Both the position numbers and the translations under genes were made by a program. Shown here piece by piece: positions 32,645-41,271 of a stretch of DNA of 64,000 nt (positions are counted from its first letter, which is position 1; each line of letters begins with the position of its first letter). This DNA is from Blastococcus_B deserti. Lineage in GTDB: Bacteria > Actinomycetota > Actinomycetes > Mycobacteriales > Geodermatophilaceae. A model generated the notes under the pieces. It was not told where the DNA came from, did no database searches, and saw only the letters and a list, made by a program, of their open reading frames with translations. The stretch spans positions 21,979 to 85,978 of the forward strand of contig NZ_JBHUHP010000023.1 in assembly GCF_042682525.1 (NCBI RefSeq), written 5' to 3'.

Positions 32645-34402
32645 GTGACGATTGCACCGGCGCCCATCGTGAGTCGGCCGAGCCCGGCTCACGTGGCCGC
32701 GAAGGGTTCGCGACTGTCGAACCTGCTGCGGACCACCGACCACAAGACCATCGGCCTGATGTACCTGGCCACCTCGTTCGCCTTCTTCATCGCGGGCGGG
32801 CTGATGGCCCTGCTGATGCGCGGCGAGCTCGGGCAGCCGGGGCTGCAGTTCCTGTCACCGGAGCAGTACAACCAGCTCGTCACGATGCACGGCACCGTCA
32901 TGCTGCTGATGTTCGCGACGCCGCTGTTCTTCGCCTTCGGCAACCTGATCATGCCGCTGCAGATCGGTGCACCCGACGTCGCCTTCCCCCGGCTGAACGC
33001 CCTCTCCTACTGGCTGTTCCTCTTCGGCAGCCTGATCGCGGTGTCGGGCTTCCTGACCCCGGGCGGCGCCGCCGACTTCGGCTGGTACGCCTACGCCCCG
33101 CTCTCCGACGCCGTGCACTCGCCCGGGGCGGGCGCGAACCTGTGGTTCGCCGGCCTGGCCGTCAGCGGCCTCGGCACCATCCTCGGCGGGGTCAACTTCA
33201 TCACCACGATCGTCTGCCTCCGCGCGCCCGGGATGACGCTCTTCCGGATGCCGATCTTCACGTGGAACGCGCTCGTCACCAGCGTGCTGATCCTGCTGGC
33301 GTTCCCCATCCTGACCGCGGCGATCATGGGCATGCTGGCCGACCGCAACCTCGGCGCGCTGATCTTCTCCGACGAGAACGGTGGGCCGATGCTGTGGCAG
33401 CACCTGTTCTGGTTCTTCGGCCACCCCGAGGTCTACATCATCGCGCTGCCGTTCTTCGGCATCATCACCGAGGTCATCCCGGTGTTCAGCCGCAAGCCGC
33501 TGTTCGGCTACAAGGGCATGGTCTTCGCGACGCTCGCCATCGGCGCTCTCTCCCTCGCCGTCTGGGCCCACCACATGTACGCCACGGGCGCGGTCCTGCT
33601 GCCGTTCTTCGCCTTCCTGACCTACCTGATCGCCGTGCCCACCGGCATCAAGTTCTTCAACTGGATCGGCACGATGTGGCGGGGCCAGCTGACCTTCGAG
33701 ACGCCGATGCTGTGGTCCATCGGCTTCATGGTCACCTTCCTGCTCGGCGGCCTGACCGGCGTGCTGCTGGCCAGCCCGCCGCTGGACTGGCACGTCAACG
33801 ACAGCTACTTCGTCGTGGCCCACTTCCACTACGTGGTCTTCGGCACCGTGGTGTTCGCCGCCTACGCCGGCATCTACTTCTGGTTCCCGAAGATGTGCGG
33901 CCGGATGATGGACGAGCGCCTCGGGAAGCTGCACTTCTGGCTGACCTTCATCGGCTTCCACGGCACGTTCCTCGTCCAGCACTGGCTGGGGAACGAGGGC
34001 ATGCCGCGCCGGTACGTGGATTACCTGCCCACCGACGAATTCACCACGCTCCACCTGATCTCGACCGTGTCGTCCTTCGTCCTCGGGGCCGCCACGCTGC
34101 CGTTCCTCTACAACGTGGTGCACTCCTGGAAGTACGGGCAGCTGGCACTCCGCGACGACCCGTGGGGCCACGGGAACTCGCTGGAGTGGGCGACGTCCTC
34201 GCCGCCGCCGCGGCACAACTTCGTCGAGATCCCCAAGATCCGGTCGGAGCGGCCGGCCTTCGAGGCGCACTACCCGCACCTGCTCCAGCGGCTGCAGGAC
34301 GAGGCGCACGCCGGCCGGCGGCACAAGCCCTACGGCGGCGTGAGCGAGCTCGTCCCGGGCACCGGACCCCGGCAGGGACCGAACGACCCCGACCCCACCT
34401 GA
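32645..34402 (+). CDS. ctaD: Cytochrome c oxidase subunit I
   Basis: A 585-residue heme-copper oxidase catalytic subunit of aa3 type with twelve membrane helices. Ligands: low-spin heme His in LVTMHGTVMLLM, the CuB region WFFGHPEVYII with the cross-linked Tyr, WAHHMY (CuB His pair), and VAHFHYVVFGT (heme a3 and heme a His). It has the K-channel region FKW-like MPIFTWNALVTSVLILLAFP. The actinobacterial C-terminal extension of about 60 residues is polar. GTG 32645 gives the shortest family-like N-terminus. Subunits II and III are not adjacent, as is usual when ctaD stands alone. serB follows at 34572, an order conserved in mycobacteria. Confidence 0.95.
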   Translation: MTIAPAPIVSRPSPAHVAAKGSRLSNLLRTTDHKTIGLMYLATSFAFFIAGGLMALLMRGELGQPGLQFLSPEQYNQLVTMHGTVMLLMFATPLFFAFGNLIMPLQIGAPDVAFPRLNALSYWLFLFGSLIAVSGFLTPGGAADFGWYAYAPLSDAVHSPGAGANLWFAGLAVSGLGTILGGVNFITTIVCLRAPGMTLFRMPIFTWNALVTSVLILLAFPILTAAIMGMLADRNLGALIFSDENGGPMLWQHLFWFFGHPEVYIIALPFFGIITEVIPVFSRKPLFGYKGMVFATLAIGALSLAVWAHHMYATGAVLLPFFAFLTYLIAVPTGIKFFNWIGTMWRGQLTFETPMLWSIGFMVTFLLGGLTGVLLASPPLDWHVNDSYFVVAHFHYVVFGTVVFAAYAGIYFWFPKMCGRMMDERLGKLHFWLTFIGFHGTFLVQHWLGNEGMPRRYVDYLPTDEFTTLHLISTVSSFVLGAATLPFLYNVVHSWKYGQLALRDDPWGHGNSLEWATSSPPPRHNFVEIPKIRSERPAFEAHYPHLLQRLQDEAHAGRRHKPYGGVSELVPGTGPRQGPNDPDPT

Positions 34403-34408
34403 AAAGGC

Positions 34409-34456
34409 ACCCTCTGGCCCCGCCGCTCGCAGGCTCGCGGGGGGCCCTGCAGAGGG
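34409..34456 (+). terminator. Imperfect hairpin after ctaD
   Basis: CCCTCT...AGAGGG with adjoining GGCCCCGC/GCGGGGGGCC arms, interrupted by a short bulge, begins 7 bases after the ctaD stop. Confidence 0.5.
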
Positions 34457-34471
34457 GCCGGAACGTTGAAG

Positions 34472-34510
34472 GGGAGAGGCCCAGGACCGTCACGGTCCTG
34501 GGCCTCTCCC
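34472..34510 (+). terminator. Strong hairpin between ctaD and serB
   Basis: Two 19-base perfectly complementary arms (GGGAGAGGCCCAGGACCGT and its complement) with almost no spacer. It is the second hairpin after ctaD and separates the ctaD and serB transcripts. Confidence 0.75.
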
Positions 34511-34571
34511 GTTCACGGGACGCGGTCGGGGGCACGGCGGGTGCGGAACGACGGTGCGGCACGATGACGGG

Positions 34572-35840
34572 GTGCCGCTCGACCCGACCCCACGCCCCGC
34601 GACGCTGCCGGCCGCGATGACGGCGCAGGCCGTGCTCACCGTGTCCGGCGACGACCGCCCGGGGGTGACCGCGCGGCTGTTCTCCGCACTTGCCGATACC
34701 GCGGAGGGGGCGCCCGCGGTCGAGGTCCTCGACGTCGAGCAGGTCGTCGTCCACGGGCACCTGGTCCTCGGCGTGGTCGTGGCCGCGCTCGCGACCGACG
34801 ACGTCCCGACGGCCGACGAGGCGACGCTGCTGGCGCACCTGGGCAAGCTCGCCGCCGAGGTGGGCTCCGATACCGGGCTGGAGGTGACCGTCGAGTCGGC
34901 GTCGGGCACCGGACCGGTGCCCCGGCCCGCCGACCGGCCGCACCACGTCATCGTCCTCGGCCGCCCCGTACCCCCGGACGCCGTGGCCGGTGCGGCGCGG
35001 GCGATCGCCGGCATCGGGGGCAACATCGACGCGATCCGCCGATTGTCGGACTACCCGGTGACCAGCTTCGAGCTGACCGTCTCCGGGGCCGAGGCCACGG
35101 CACTGCGGACGCGGCTGGCGGCGGTCGCGGCCGCCACCGGCGCCGACATCGCCGTGGAGCAGGCCGGGCTGGCCCGGCGCAGCAAGCGGCTCATCGTCCT
35201 GGACGTCGACTCCACGCTCGTCCGGGGAGAGGTCATCGACGAGCTGGCCGCGCGGGCCGGGCGGGAGGCCGAGGTCGCCCGGATCACCGCCGCCGCCATG
35301 AACGGAGAGCTCGACTTCGCCGAGTCGCTGCGGGCGCGGGTCGCCGTCCTGGCGGGCCTGCCCGTCGGGGTTCTCGAGGAGGTCCGCGAGGCGCTGGAGC
35401 TGACACCCGGCGCCCGCACGCTGATCCGGACGCTGCAACGCCTCGGCTTCCGCTGCGGCATCGTCAGCGGCGGCTTCACCCAGATCACCGATCCGCTCGC
35501 CGAGACCCTCGGCTTGGACTTCGCCGCGGCCAACACCCTCGAGGTGGTCGACGGCCGGCTCACCGGCGGGCTGGTGGGGGAGATCGTCGACCGCCCGGGC
35601 AAGGCCCGCGCGCTGGCCCGGTTCGCGGCGCAGTACGGGATCCCGCTGGAGCAGACCGTGGCGGTGGGCGACGGCGCCAACGACCTGGACATGCTCAACA
35701 CCGCGGGGCTGGGCATCGCCTTCAACGCCAAGCCGTTCGTCCGCGAGCAGGCGCACACGGCGCTCAACCAGCCGTACCTGGACGCGGTCCTGCAGGTCCT
35801 GGGGTTCACGAGGGACGAGGTCCTAGACGCCGTTCCGTGA
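34572..35840 (+). CDS. serB: Phosphoserine phosphatase with ACT domains
   Basis: A 422-residue protein with the SerB2 layout. Two N-terminal ACT-type domains (about 15-180; VLTVSGDDRPGVTARLFSAL and VIVLGRPVPPDAVAGAARAI) precede a HAD phosphatase (about 205-420). HAD motifs: LIVLDVDSTLVRGEVIDELA (catalytic Asp), GIVSGGFTQITDPLAE (Ser) and VAVGDGANDLDMLNTAGLG (metal-binding Asp). It makes L-serine from phosphoserine; the ACT domains usually sense serine. GTG 34572 is chosen; ATG 34617 is an alternative. The serB product feeds the same pool as the O-phosphoserine-dependent CysM pathway encoded at 39-41 kb. Confidence 0.94.
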   Translation: MPLDPTPRPATLPAAMTAQAVLTVSGDDRPGVTARLFSALADTAEGAPAVEVLDVEQVVVHGHLVLGVVVAALATDDVPTADEATLLAHLGKLAAEVGSDTGLEVTVESASGTGPVPRPADRPHHVIVLGRPVPPDAVAGAARAIAGIGGNIDAIRRLSDYPVTSFELTVSGAEATALRTRLAAVAAATGADIAVEQAGLARRSKRLIVLDVDSTLVRGEVIDELAARAGREAEVARITAAAMNGELDFAESLRARVAVLAGLPVGVLEEVREALELTPGARTLIRTLQRLGFRCGIVSGGFTQITDPLAETLGLDFAAANTLEVVDGRLTGGLVGEIVDRPGKARALARFAAQYGIPLEQTVAVGDGANDLDMLNTAGLGIAFNAKPFVREQAHTALNQPYLDAVLQVLGFTRDEVLDAVP

Positions 35841-35867
35841 GCGTCGGCTCCCTCCAGCGGTGTCCTC

Positions 35868-35902
35868 CGCTCTGTCGCGGTGCTGCAGGAGCGCGACAGC
35901 GC
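35868..35902 (+). terminator. Probable hairpin between serB and pncA
   Basis: CTGTCGCG (35872-35879) pairs with CGCGACAG (35892-35899) and the stem extends by three pairs past a single bulged base. It lies between the convergent serB and pncA genes. Confidence 0.5.
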
Positions 35903-35925
35903 GGGCAACACCGCACAGGCGCGGA

Positions 35926-36498
35926 TCAGTGCTGGTGGACCGCCCCCTCCAGTTCGACGCCCGCGGTGCGCAGCTGGTCGAGGGCGGCCTCGGTGGAGGC
36001 CTCCGCGACCCCCGCGGTGAGCGGCAGCAGGACCCGGGTGCGGAAGCCGTTGCCGACGGCGTCCAGGGCGGTCGCCCGCACGCAGTGGTCGGTCGCGATG
36101 CCGACGACGTCGACGGCGTCCACGCCGCGCCCGCGCAGCCAGTCGGCCAGGGGCACCCCGTCGGCCCGGCCCTCGAAGCCGGAGTAGGCCGCGGCGTACT
36201 CGCCCTTGTCGAAGACCGCCTCCACGGGGTCGCGGTCCAGCGCCGGGTGCAGTTCCACGCCGTCGGTCCCGACGACGCAGTGCGCCGGCCAGGTCTCCAG
36301 GAAGTCCGGCTGCGCGGCGAAGTGGTGGCCGGGGTCGATGTGGTGGTCCCGCGTGGCGACCACGTGGGCGTAGTCGCTCCCGGACGTCCGCAGGTGCTCG
36401 CTGATGGCGGCCGCCACCGCGGCACCCCCCGCGACGGCGAGGCTGCCGCCCTCGCAGAAGTCGTTCTGCACGTCGACGACGACCAGTGCGCGGGTCAT
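35926..36498 (-). CDS. pncA: Nicotinamidase (isochorismatase family)
   Basis: A 190-residue cysteine hydrolase that deamidates nicotinamide to nicotinate. The catalytic triad region has Asp in ALVVVDVQNDFCEGG, Lys in VFDKGEYAAAYSGFEG and Cys in VGIATDHCVRATA. Metal-binding residues are in ATRDHHIDPGHHF. ATG 36498 follows AAGGAGGAGG. It starts 14 bases downstream of pncB on the same strand, so pncB-pncA form an NAD-salvage operon (nicotinamide to nicotinate to NaMN). Confidence 0.95.
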   Translation of the reverse strand: MTRALVVVDVQNDFCEGGSLAVAGGAAVAAAISEHLRTSGSDYAHVVATRDHHIDPGHHFAAQPDFLETWPAHCVVGTDGVELHPALDRDPVEAVFDKGEYAAAYSGFEGRADGVPLADWLRGRGVDAVDVVGIATDHCVRATALDAVGNGFRTRVLLPLTAGVAEASTEAALDQLRTAGVELEGAVHQH

Positions 36499-36512
36499 GT
36501 CCTCCTCCTTGC

Positions 36513-37814
36513 TCACGCGTTCACCGTCTCCAACGCGGAGTCACCGCGAGACAGTGCCCACGCCTCCTGCGGCAGCGCGGCCCGGGCGCGCTCGTGGTGC
36601 GCGCGGGCACGGGCGAGCAGTTCCGCGGGGCTTCCGGCGTCGCAGACCTCGCCCGCCTCCACCAGCGGCACGACGAGATCGCGGTCGCCGTCCCGGGGGG
36701 CGATCGGCTCGCTGCTGACCACCTCGGCCACCGCGATGCCGTTGGCGTCGTGCCGGCGCAGGGCATGCTTGCGACCCCCGACCGAGGCCTTGTCCTTGGA
36801 CTTCTTGGCCACCGGGATCCCGTCACGCTCGACGAGCTTGTAGACCATGCCCATCGTCGGTGCGCCCGAGCCGGTCACGAGCGAGGTGCCCACGCCGTAG
36901 CCGTCCACGGGGGCGGCCATCAGCCCGGCGATGGCGTACTCGTCGAGATCGCTGGTGACGACGATGCGGGTCTCCGTGGCCCCCAGGGAGTCGAGCAGCT
37001 CGCGGGCGTGGGTGGCCAGCGTCGGCAGGTCGCCGGAGTCCAGGCGGATCGCACCGAGCTCCGGACCGGCGACCTCGACTGCGGTCCGGATCCCCTGGTC
37101 CACGTCGTAGGTGTCGACGAGGAGGGTCGTTCCCGTGCCGAGGGTCTGCACCTGACTCCGGAATGCCGACCGCTCGTCGTCGTGCAGCAGCGTGAACGCG
37201 TGCGCGGCGGTGCCGGTGGTCGGGACGCCGTAGCGGCGGCCGGCCTCCAGGTTCGAGGTGGAGGCGAACCCGACCAGGTGAGCGGCGCGGGCCGCGGCGA
37301 CTGCGGCCTCCTCGTGGGTGCGCCGCGAGCCCATCTCGATGCAGGGGCGCTCGCAGGCCGCGGCCACCATGCGGGCCGCGGCCGAGGCGATGGCGCTGTC
37401 GTGGTTGAGCACCGACAGCGCCAGGGTCTCCAGCAGCACGCCCTCGGCGAAGGGGGCGCGCACGGTCAGGACCGGCGAGCCGGGGAAGTACAGGTCCCCC
37501 TCGGCGTAGCCCTCGATGTCGCCGGAGAACCGGAAGTCGGCCAGCCAGTCCAGCAGTCGCCGGTCGGTCAGACCCTGCTCGCGCAGGGTGGCCAGTTCGT
37601 CGTCCCCGAAGCGGAAGTGCGGGAGGGCCTCCAGCAGCCGCCCGGTCCCGGCGACGACGCCGTACCGGCGGCCGTGGGGGAGCCGGCGGGCGAACACCTC
37701 GAAGACGCAGTCGCGCCGGGCGGTGCCGTCGGCCAGGGCGGCGGCCACCATCGTCAGCTCGTACCGGTCGGTGAGCAGCGCGGGAGCCGGCGGAGTCGGT
37801 CCGGGAGTCGGCAT
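36513..37814 (-). CDS. pncB: Nicotinate phosphoribosyltransferase
   Basis: A 433-residue enzyme that converts nicotinate and PRPP to nicotinate mononucleotide. Features: LLTDRYELTMVAAALADG near the start, VFEVFARRLPHGRRYGVVAG, CIEMGSRRTHEEAAVAAARA with HLVGFASTSNLEAGRRYGVP, TLLVDTYDVDQGIRTAVEVA, GAIRLDSGDL and YGVGTSLVTGSGAPTMGMVY. It is divergent from clpS with a 57-base spacer, the same order as pncB1-clpS in Mycobacterium. Confidence 0.95.
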   Translation of the reverse strand: MPTPGPTPPAPALLTDRYELTMVAAALADGTARRDCVFEVFARRLPHGRRYGVVAGTGRLLEALPHFRFGDDELATLREQGLTDRRLLDWLADFRFSGDIEGYAEGDLYFPGSPVLTVRAPFAEGVLLETLALSVLNHDSAIASAAARMVAAACERPCIEMGSRRTHEEAAVAAARAAHLVGFASTSNLEAGRRYGVPTTGTAAHAFTLLHDDERSAFRSQVQTLGTGTTLLVDTYDVDQGIRTAVEVAGPELGAIRLDSGDLPTLATHARELLDSLGATETRIVVTSDLDEYAIAGLMAAPVDGYGVGTSLVTGSGAPTMGMVYKLVERDGIPVAKKSKDKASVGGRKHALRRHDANGIAVAEVVSSEPIAPRDGDRDLVVPLVEAGEVCDAGSPAELLARARAHHERARAALPQEAWALSRGDSALETVNA

Positions 37815-37871
37815 GGCACGGGAGCGTAGGCGTTCGCGTGCGGCGCGGCAGGAGCGTCCTAAGGTGGAGCC

Positions 37872-38168
37872 GTGGCCGGACCGCTCGCGCCGACTCGGAC
37901 CCCCGAGACCACGGAAGAGGAAGACGGGGACCTCGATCGCCCGTGGGTCACGATCGTGTGGAACGACCCGGTCAACCTCATGACCTACGTCACCTTCGTG
38001 CTGCAGGAGCTGTTCGGCTACGACGAGCCCACGGCCACGACGCTGATGCTGCAGGTGCACCACGAGGGCAAGGCGATCGTGAGCTCCGGTCCCCGGGAAC
38101 GGATGGAGCACGACACCAGCCGGCTGCACGCCTACGGCCTGTGGGCCAGCTTCCAGCGGGACTCATGA
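37872..38168 (+). CDS. clpS: ATP-dependent Clp protease adaptor ClpS
   Basis: A 98-residue N-degron adaptor. After an acidic N-terminal tail (PETTEEEDGDLDRPW) the core reads VTIVWNDPVNLMTYVTFVLQ, LMLQVHHEGKAIVSSG, and RERMEHDTSRLHAYGLWAS. The N-D-x-V-N motif and the His residues that hold the N-terminal hydrophobic residue are present. It delivers substrates to ClpC/ClpA. It is followed by a DUF2017 gene. Confidence 0.94.
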   Translation: MAGPLAPTRTPETTEEEDGDLDRPWVTIVWNDPVNLMTYVTFVLQELFGYDEPTATTLMLQVHHEGKAIVSSGPRERMEHDTSRLHAYGLWASFQRDS

Positions 38169-38229
38169 CCCGCCACCCGGGCGGCGGGTGGCGGGGGAGC
38201 GCGCCGACCGCCGCCGGCGAGGAGAGCGC

Positions 38230-38730
38230 ATGAGGCCGTTCCGCCCCGCCCGCGGAGGCGCGGTCGTGGCGCGCCTGGACCGCGCGGAGGCGGGCGTCCT
38301 CGCGCTCCTCCTGGACCAGCTGGAGCAGCTGCTGGAGGCCGCCGCCGACGACGTGGGCGGGGACCCGGTGCTGGCCCGGCTGCTCCCCGAGGGCCACCGC
38401 GGCGATCCGGAGCTGGCCGCCGACTACCGGGAGCTCACCGAGGCCTCGCTGCGCAGCGGCAAGGCCGACGACCTCGCGACGGTGCGGGCGACCCTGCCCG
38501 ACGGCGGGGGAGAGGTCCGGCTCGACGCCGAGCAGGCCGCGGCCTGGCTGCGCAGCACCAACGACCTGCGGCTGGCACTGGGCACCCGGCTCGACATCAC
38601 CGAGGACAGCGAGCCGCCGGAGGACCTCGCCGGCGAGGAGGAGCAGCAGCTGGCGGTCTACTACTGGCTCACCGCGCTGCAGGGCTCGCTCGTCGACGCA
38701 CTGGTCGCCGGGCGCGCCGGCCGAAGCTGA
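38230..38730 (+). CDS. DUF2017 protein (AosR-like)
   Basis: A 166-residue acidic helical protein, DUF2017 family. RLDRAEAGVLALLLDQLEQL, LLPEGHRGDPELAADYRELT and LRSTNDLRLALGTRLDITED are typical. The M. tuberculosis homologue in the same position (Rv1332, AosR) has been described as a redox-responsive regulator of the mec-cysO-cysM genes, and those genes follow here after one opposing gene. ATG 38230 follows GGAGAGCGC. The 3' end overlaps a convergent gene by 62 bases. Confidence 0.9.
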   Translation: MRPFRPARGGAVVARLDRAEAGVLALLLDQLEQLLEAAADDVGGDPVLARLLPEGHRGDPELAADYRELTEASLRSGKADDLATVRATLPDGGGEVRLDAEQAAAWLRSTNDLRLALGTRLDITEDSEPPEDLAGEEEQQLAVYYWLTALQGSLVDALVAGRAGRS

Positions 38731-39022
38731 CCACGATCAGCAGCGACAGCAGCACGTCGAGGGCGAAGAAGACGTACACCATGCCGTGCAGGACGACGCC
38801 GACGACCGCGGCGCCGATGGTCGACACCAGGACGACCACCGAGAGCGCGGCCACGAGCAGCAGGACCAGCCCGCGCAGCGCCACCACCAGGACGTAGGAG
38901 GCCCGGTCGGCGGGCTCGTCGGGGTCGTAGCCGGGGCGCTCCAGCAGACCGCGTGCCCCGAGCACCAGGGCCGGCACGGGGAAGACCAGGACCCCGGCGG
39001 CGACGAGAAGCTTGCCGAGCAC
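38669..39022 (-). CDS. Two-to-three-helix membrane protein, hypothetical
   Basis: A 117-residue protein with hydrophobic helices LLVAAGVLVFPVPALVLGAR, VLVVALRGLVLLLVAALSVV and GVVLHGMVYVFFALDVLLSL, ending in an Arg-rich tail. Family not recognised. GTG 39022 has only a weak GAGG upstream. It is inserted, in opposite orientation, between the DUF2017 gene and mec, and its tail overlaps the DUF2017 3' end. Confidence 0.7.
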   Translation of the reverse strand: MLGKLLVAAGVLVFPVPALVLGARGLLERPGYDPDEPADRASYVLVVALRGLVLLLVAALSVVVLVSTIGAAVVGVVLHGMVYVFFALDVLLSLLIVVSFGRRARRPVRRRASPAAR

Positions 39023-39121
39023 GCCTCGGACCGTATCGGTTGCGCGCCTTCGTGCCGTCGTCGCCCGTGCGTGCGGGGACCGCGGGCCGGGACGCCGGAC
39101 CGCGCCGCATAGACTCCCCCT

Positions 39122-39595
39122 GTGCTGCGCATCGACCGCGCGACCTACGACGCCATCGTGGCCCACGCCCGGAAGGACCATCCGGACGAGGCCTGTGGCG
39201 TGGTCGCGGGTCCCGAGGGCAGCGACCGGCCCGAGCGGTTCATCCCGATGCTGAACGCGGCGCGGTCCCCCACCTTCTACGAGTTCGACTCCGGGGACCT
39301 GCTGCGGCTCTACCGGGACATGGACGACCGCGGCGAGGTGCCGGTTGTCATCTACCACTCGCACACGGCCACCGAGGCCTATCCGTCCCGCACCGACATC
39401 AGCTACGCGTCCGAGCCTGAGGCCCACTACGTGCTGGTCTCCACCCGGCACCACGGCGAGCGGACCGGCCTGGCCGACGACGAGGTCGAGTTCCGCAGCT
39501 TCCGCATCGTCGACGGGGAGGTGCGCGAGGAGGAGGTCGAGGTCGTCGAGTCCTACCTCTTCGGCCACTCGCCGACCACCGTCGTCTACGACTGA
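39122..39595 (+). CDS. mec: CysO-cysteine metalloprotease (JAMM/M67)
   Basis: A 157-residue JAMM peptidase. Zinc site: Glu23 in DEACGVVAG and VVIYHSHTATEAYPSRTD with His79, His81 and Asp92 (the HxHx10D motif). In mycobacteria Mec cleaves cysteine from the C-terminus of CysO-Cys. It directly precedes cysO and cysM, so the whole O-phosphoserine/CysO cysteine pathway is present. GTG start at 39122. Confidence 0.93.
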   Translation: MLRIDRATYDAIVAHARKDHPDEACGVVAGPEGSDRPERFIPMLNAARSPTFYEFDSGDLLRLYRDMDDRGEVPVVIYHSHTATEAYPSRTDISYASEPEAHYVLVSTRHHGERTGLADDEVEFRSFRIVDGEVREEEVEVVESYLFGHSPTTVVYD

Positions 39596-39761
39596 AGAAT
39601 CACCCCGTCCCCCCACGCCTGGCACGCTCGGCGCGGGACCCTGGACGGGGCCGGGCCGACCGCCCGGAATCGGGCGCGGCGACCGGGCGTTGCTGTGCTC
39701 AAGTACCGCGCACGCCGCGCCGATCCATTTCCTGAACCCGTACTGAGGAGAACCGCACACC

Positions 39762-40040
39762 ATGGCCATCGAGGTCCGGATCCCGACCATCCTGCGCACC
39801 CACACCGGCGGCAACAAGACGGTGGAGGGCAGCGGCGCCACGCTCGGCGCGCTCGTCGACGACCTCGACGCCAAGCACCCGGGTCTGAAGAACCGCCTCG
39901 TCACCGAGGAGGGCAAGCTGCACCGCTTCGTCAACGTCTACGTCAACGACGAGGACGTCCGCTTCACCGGTGCGCTCGACACCGAGGTCAAGGACGGCGA
40001 CTCGGTGACGATCCTCCCGGCGGTCGCCGGCGGCTGCTGA
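39762..40040 (+). CDS. cysO: Sulfur-carrier protein CysO with encoded C-terminal Cys
   Basis: A 92-residue ubiquitin-like sulfur carrier (MoaD/ThiS fold). VRIPTILRTHTGGNKTVEGS, LVDDLDAKHPGLKNRLV, GKLHRFVNVYVNDEDVRF and DGDSVTILPAVAGG match mycobacterial CysO closely. The frame ends GGC-stop instead of GG-stop: a cysteine is encoded after the di-glycine. It must be removed before adenylation and thiocarboxylation, presumably by Mec. ATG 39762 follows GAGGAG. The cysM ATG is 44 bases downstream. Confidence 0.94.
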   Translation: MAIEVRIPTILRTHTGGNKTVEGSGATLGALVDDLDAKHPGLKNRLVTEEGKLHRFVNVYVNDEDVRFTGALDTEVKDGDSVTILPAVAGGC

Positions 40041-40083
40041 CGCAGTCGCCCCCGCCTCCCGTCCCCGTCCCGGAAGAGCTCTG

Positions 40084-41034
40084 ATGGCCCGCTTCGCCTC
40101 CCTCGTCGACTCCTTGGGCGGCACCCCCCTGGTGGGGTTGCCGAACCTGTCGCCGACTCCTGATGTCCGGCTGTGGGCCAAGCTCGAGGACCACAACCCG
40201 ACCGGGTCGATCAAGGACCGCGCCGCGATCGCGATGATCGAGGCGGCCGAGAAGGACGGGTCGCTCCAGCCGGGCGCCACGATCCTCGAGCCGACCAGCG
40301 GCAACACCGGCATCTCGCTGGCCATGGTGGCCCGGCAGCGCGGCTACAAGCTGGTCTGCGTCATGCCGGAGAACACCTCGGTGGAACGGCGCCAGCTGCT
40401 GGAGATGTACGGCGCGCAGATCATCTTCTCGCCGGCCGCCGGTGGATCGAACCAGGCGGTGGCGGTGGCCAAGGGCCTGGCGGCCGAGCACGACGACTGG
40501 GTGATGCTCTACCAGTACGGCAACCCGGCCAACGCCCAGGCTCACTACGAGGGCACCGGGCCGGAGATCCTCGCCGACCTGCCCTCGATCACCCACTTCG
40601 TCGCCGGGCTCGGGACGACGGGCACGCTGATGGGCGTCTCCCGCTATCTGCGCGAGCACAAGCCCGGCGTCCAGGTGATCGCCGCCGAGCCGCGCTACGG
40701 CGAGCTCGTCTACGGGCTGCGCAACATCGACGAGGGATTCATCCCCGAGCTCTACGACCCCTCGCTGCTGGACTCGCGGTTCTCCGTCGGGCCCGAGGAC
40801 GCCATCCACCGCACCCGCCAGCTGGTGGAGCGGGAGGGCATCTTCGCCGGCATCTCGACGGGGGCGATCCTGCACGCGGCCCTGGGCATCGCCGACAAGG
40901 AGGTCGCCGCCGGCCGCCACGCCGACATCGTGTTCATCGTCTGCGACGGCGGCTGGAAGTACCTGTCCACCGGTGCCTACGCGGGCACGCTGGAGGAGGC
41001 CACGTCCTCGCTGGAGGGTCAACTCTGGGCCTGA
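40084..41034 (+). CDS. cysM: O-phosphoserine sulfhydrylase (CysO-dependent cysteine synthase)
   Basis: A 316-residue PLP enzyme. Lys44 in HNPTGSIKDRAA binds PLP, TSGNTGISLAMVA is the substrate loop and GLGTTGTLMGVSRYL the phosphate loop. The C-terminus ends SSLEGQLWA, the extension that closes the active site in M. tuberculosis CysM. With mec and cysO adjacent, this enzyme most likely transfers sulfur from thiocarboxylated CysO to O-phosphoserine-derived aminoacrylate. A terminator follows at 41060. Confidence 0.95.
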   Translation: MARFASLVDSLGGTPLVGLPNLSPTPDVRLWAKLEDHNPTGSIKDRAAIAMIEAAEKDGSLQPGATILEPTSGNTGISLAMVARQRGYKLVCVMPENTSVERRQLLEMYGAQIIFSPAAGGSNQAVAVAKGLAAEHDDWVMLYQYGNPANAQAHYEGTGPEILADLPSITHFVAGLGTTGTLMGVSRYLREHKPGVQVIAAEPRYGELVYGLRNIDEGFIPELYDPSLLDSRFSVGPEDAIHRTRQLVEREGIFAGISTGAILHAALGIADKEVAAGRHADIVFIVCDGGWKYLSTGAYAGTLEEATSSLEGQLWA

Positions 41035-41059
41035 GCGCGCAACCCTGATCGACACCCGT

Positions 41060-41094
41060 ACCGGGCCCTCTCCCACGACGGGAGGGGGCCCGGT
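41060..41094 (+). terminator. Terminator after cysM
   Basis: A 15-bp stem (ACCGGGCCCTCTCCC with GGGAGGGGGCCCGGT, one G-U pair) and a 5-base loop, 25 bases after the cysM stop. Confidence 0.8.
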
Positions 41095-41271
41095 GCGCGT
41101 CCCGCGGTGTCCGGCGGCCGGGGTCGCGTCCCCATCCCCCGTGCCGTGCGCAACGGTCTGGTGCGGTGTCCTCCGATGCGTTGCACTGGTCGGCGTCGGT
41201 GCCTGCGGCGGGCGGTGCCCGGTCGCCGCAGCATCGACGCGCAGGTTCCGTCGTCGTCGAGGAGCAGCGGA

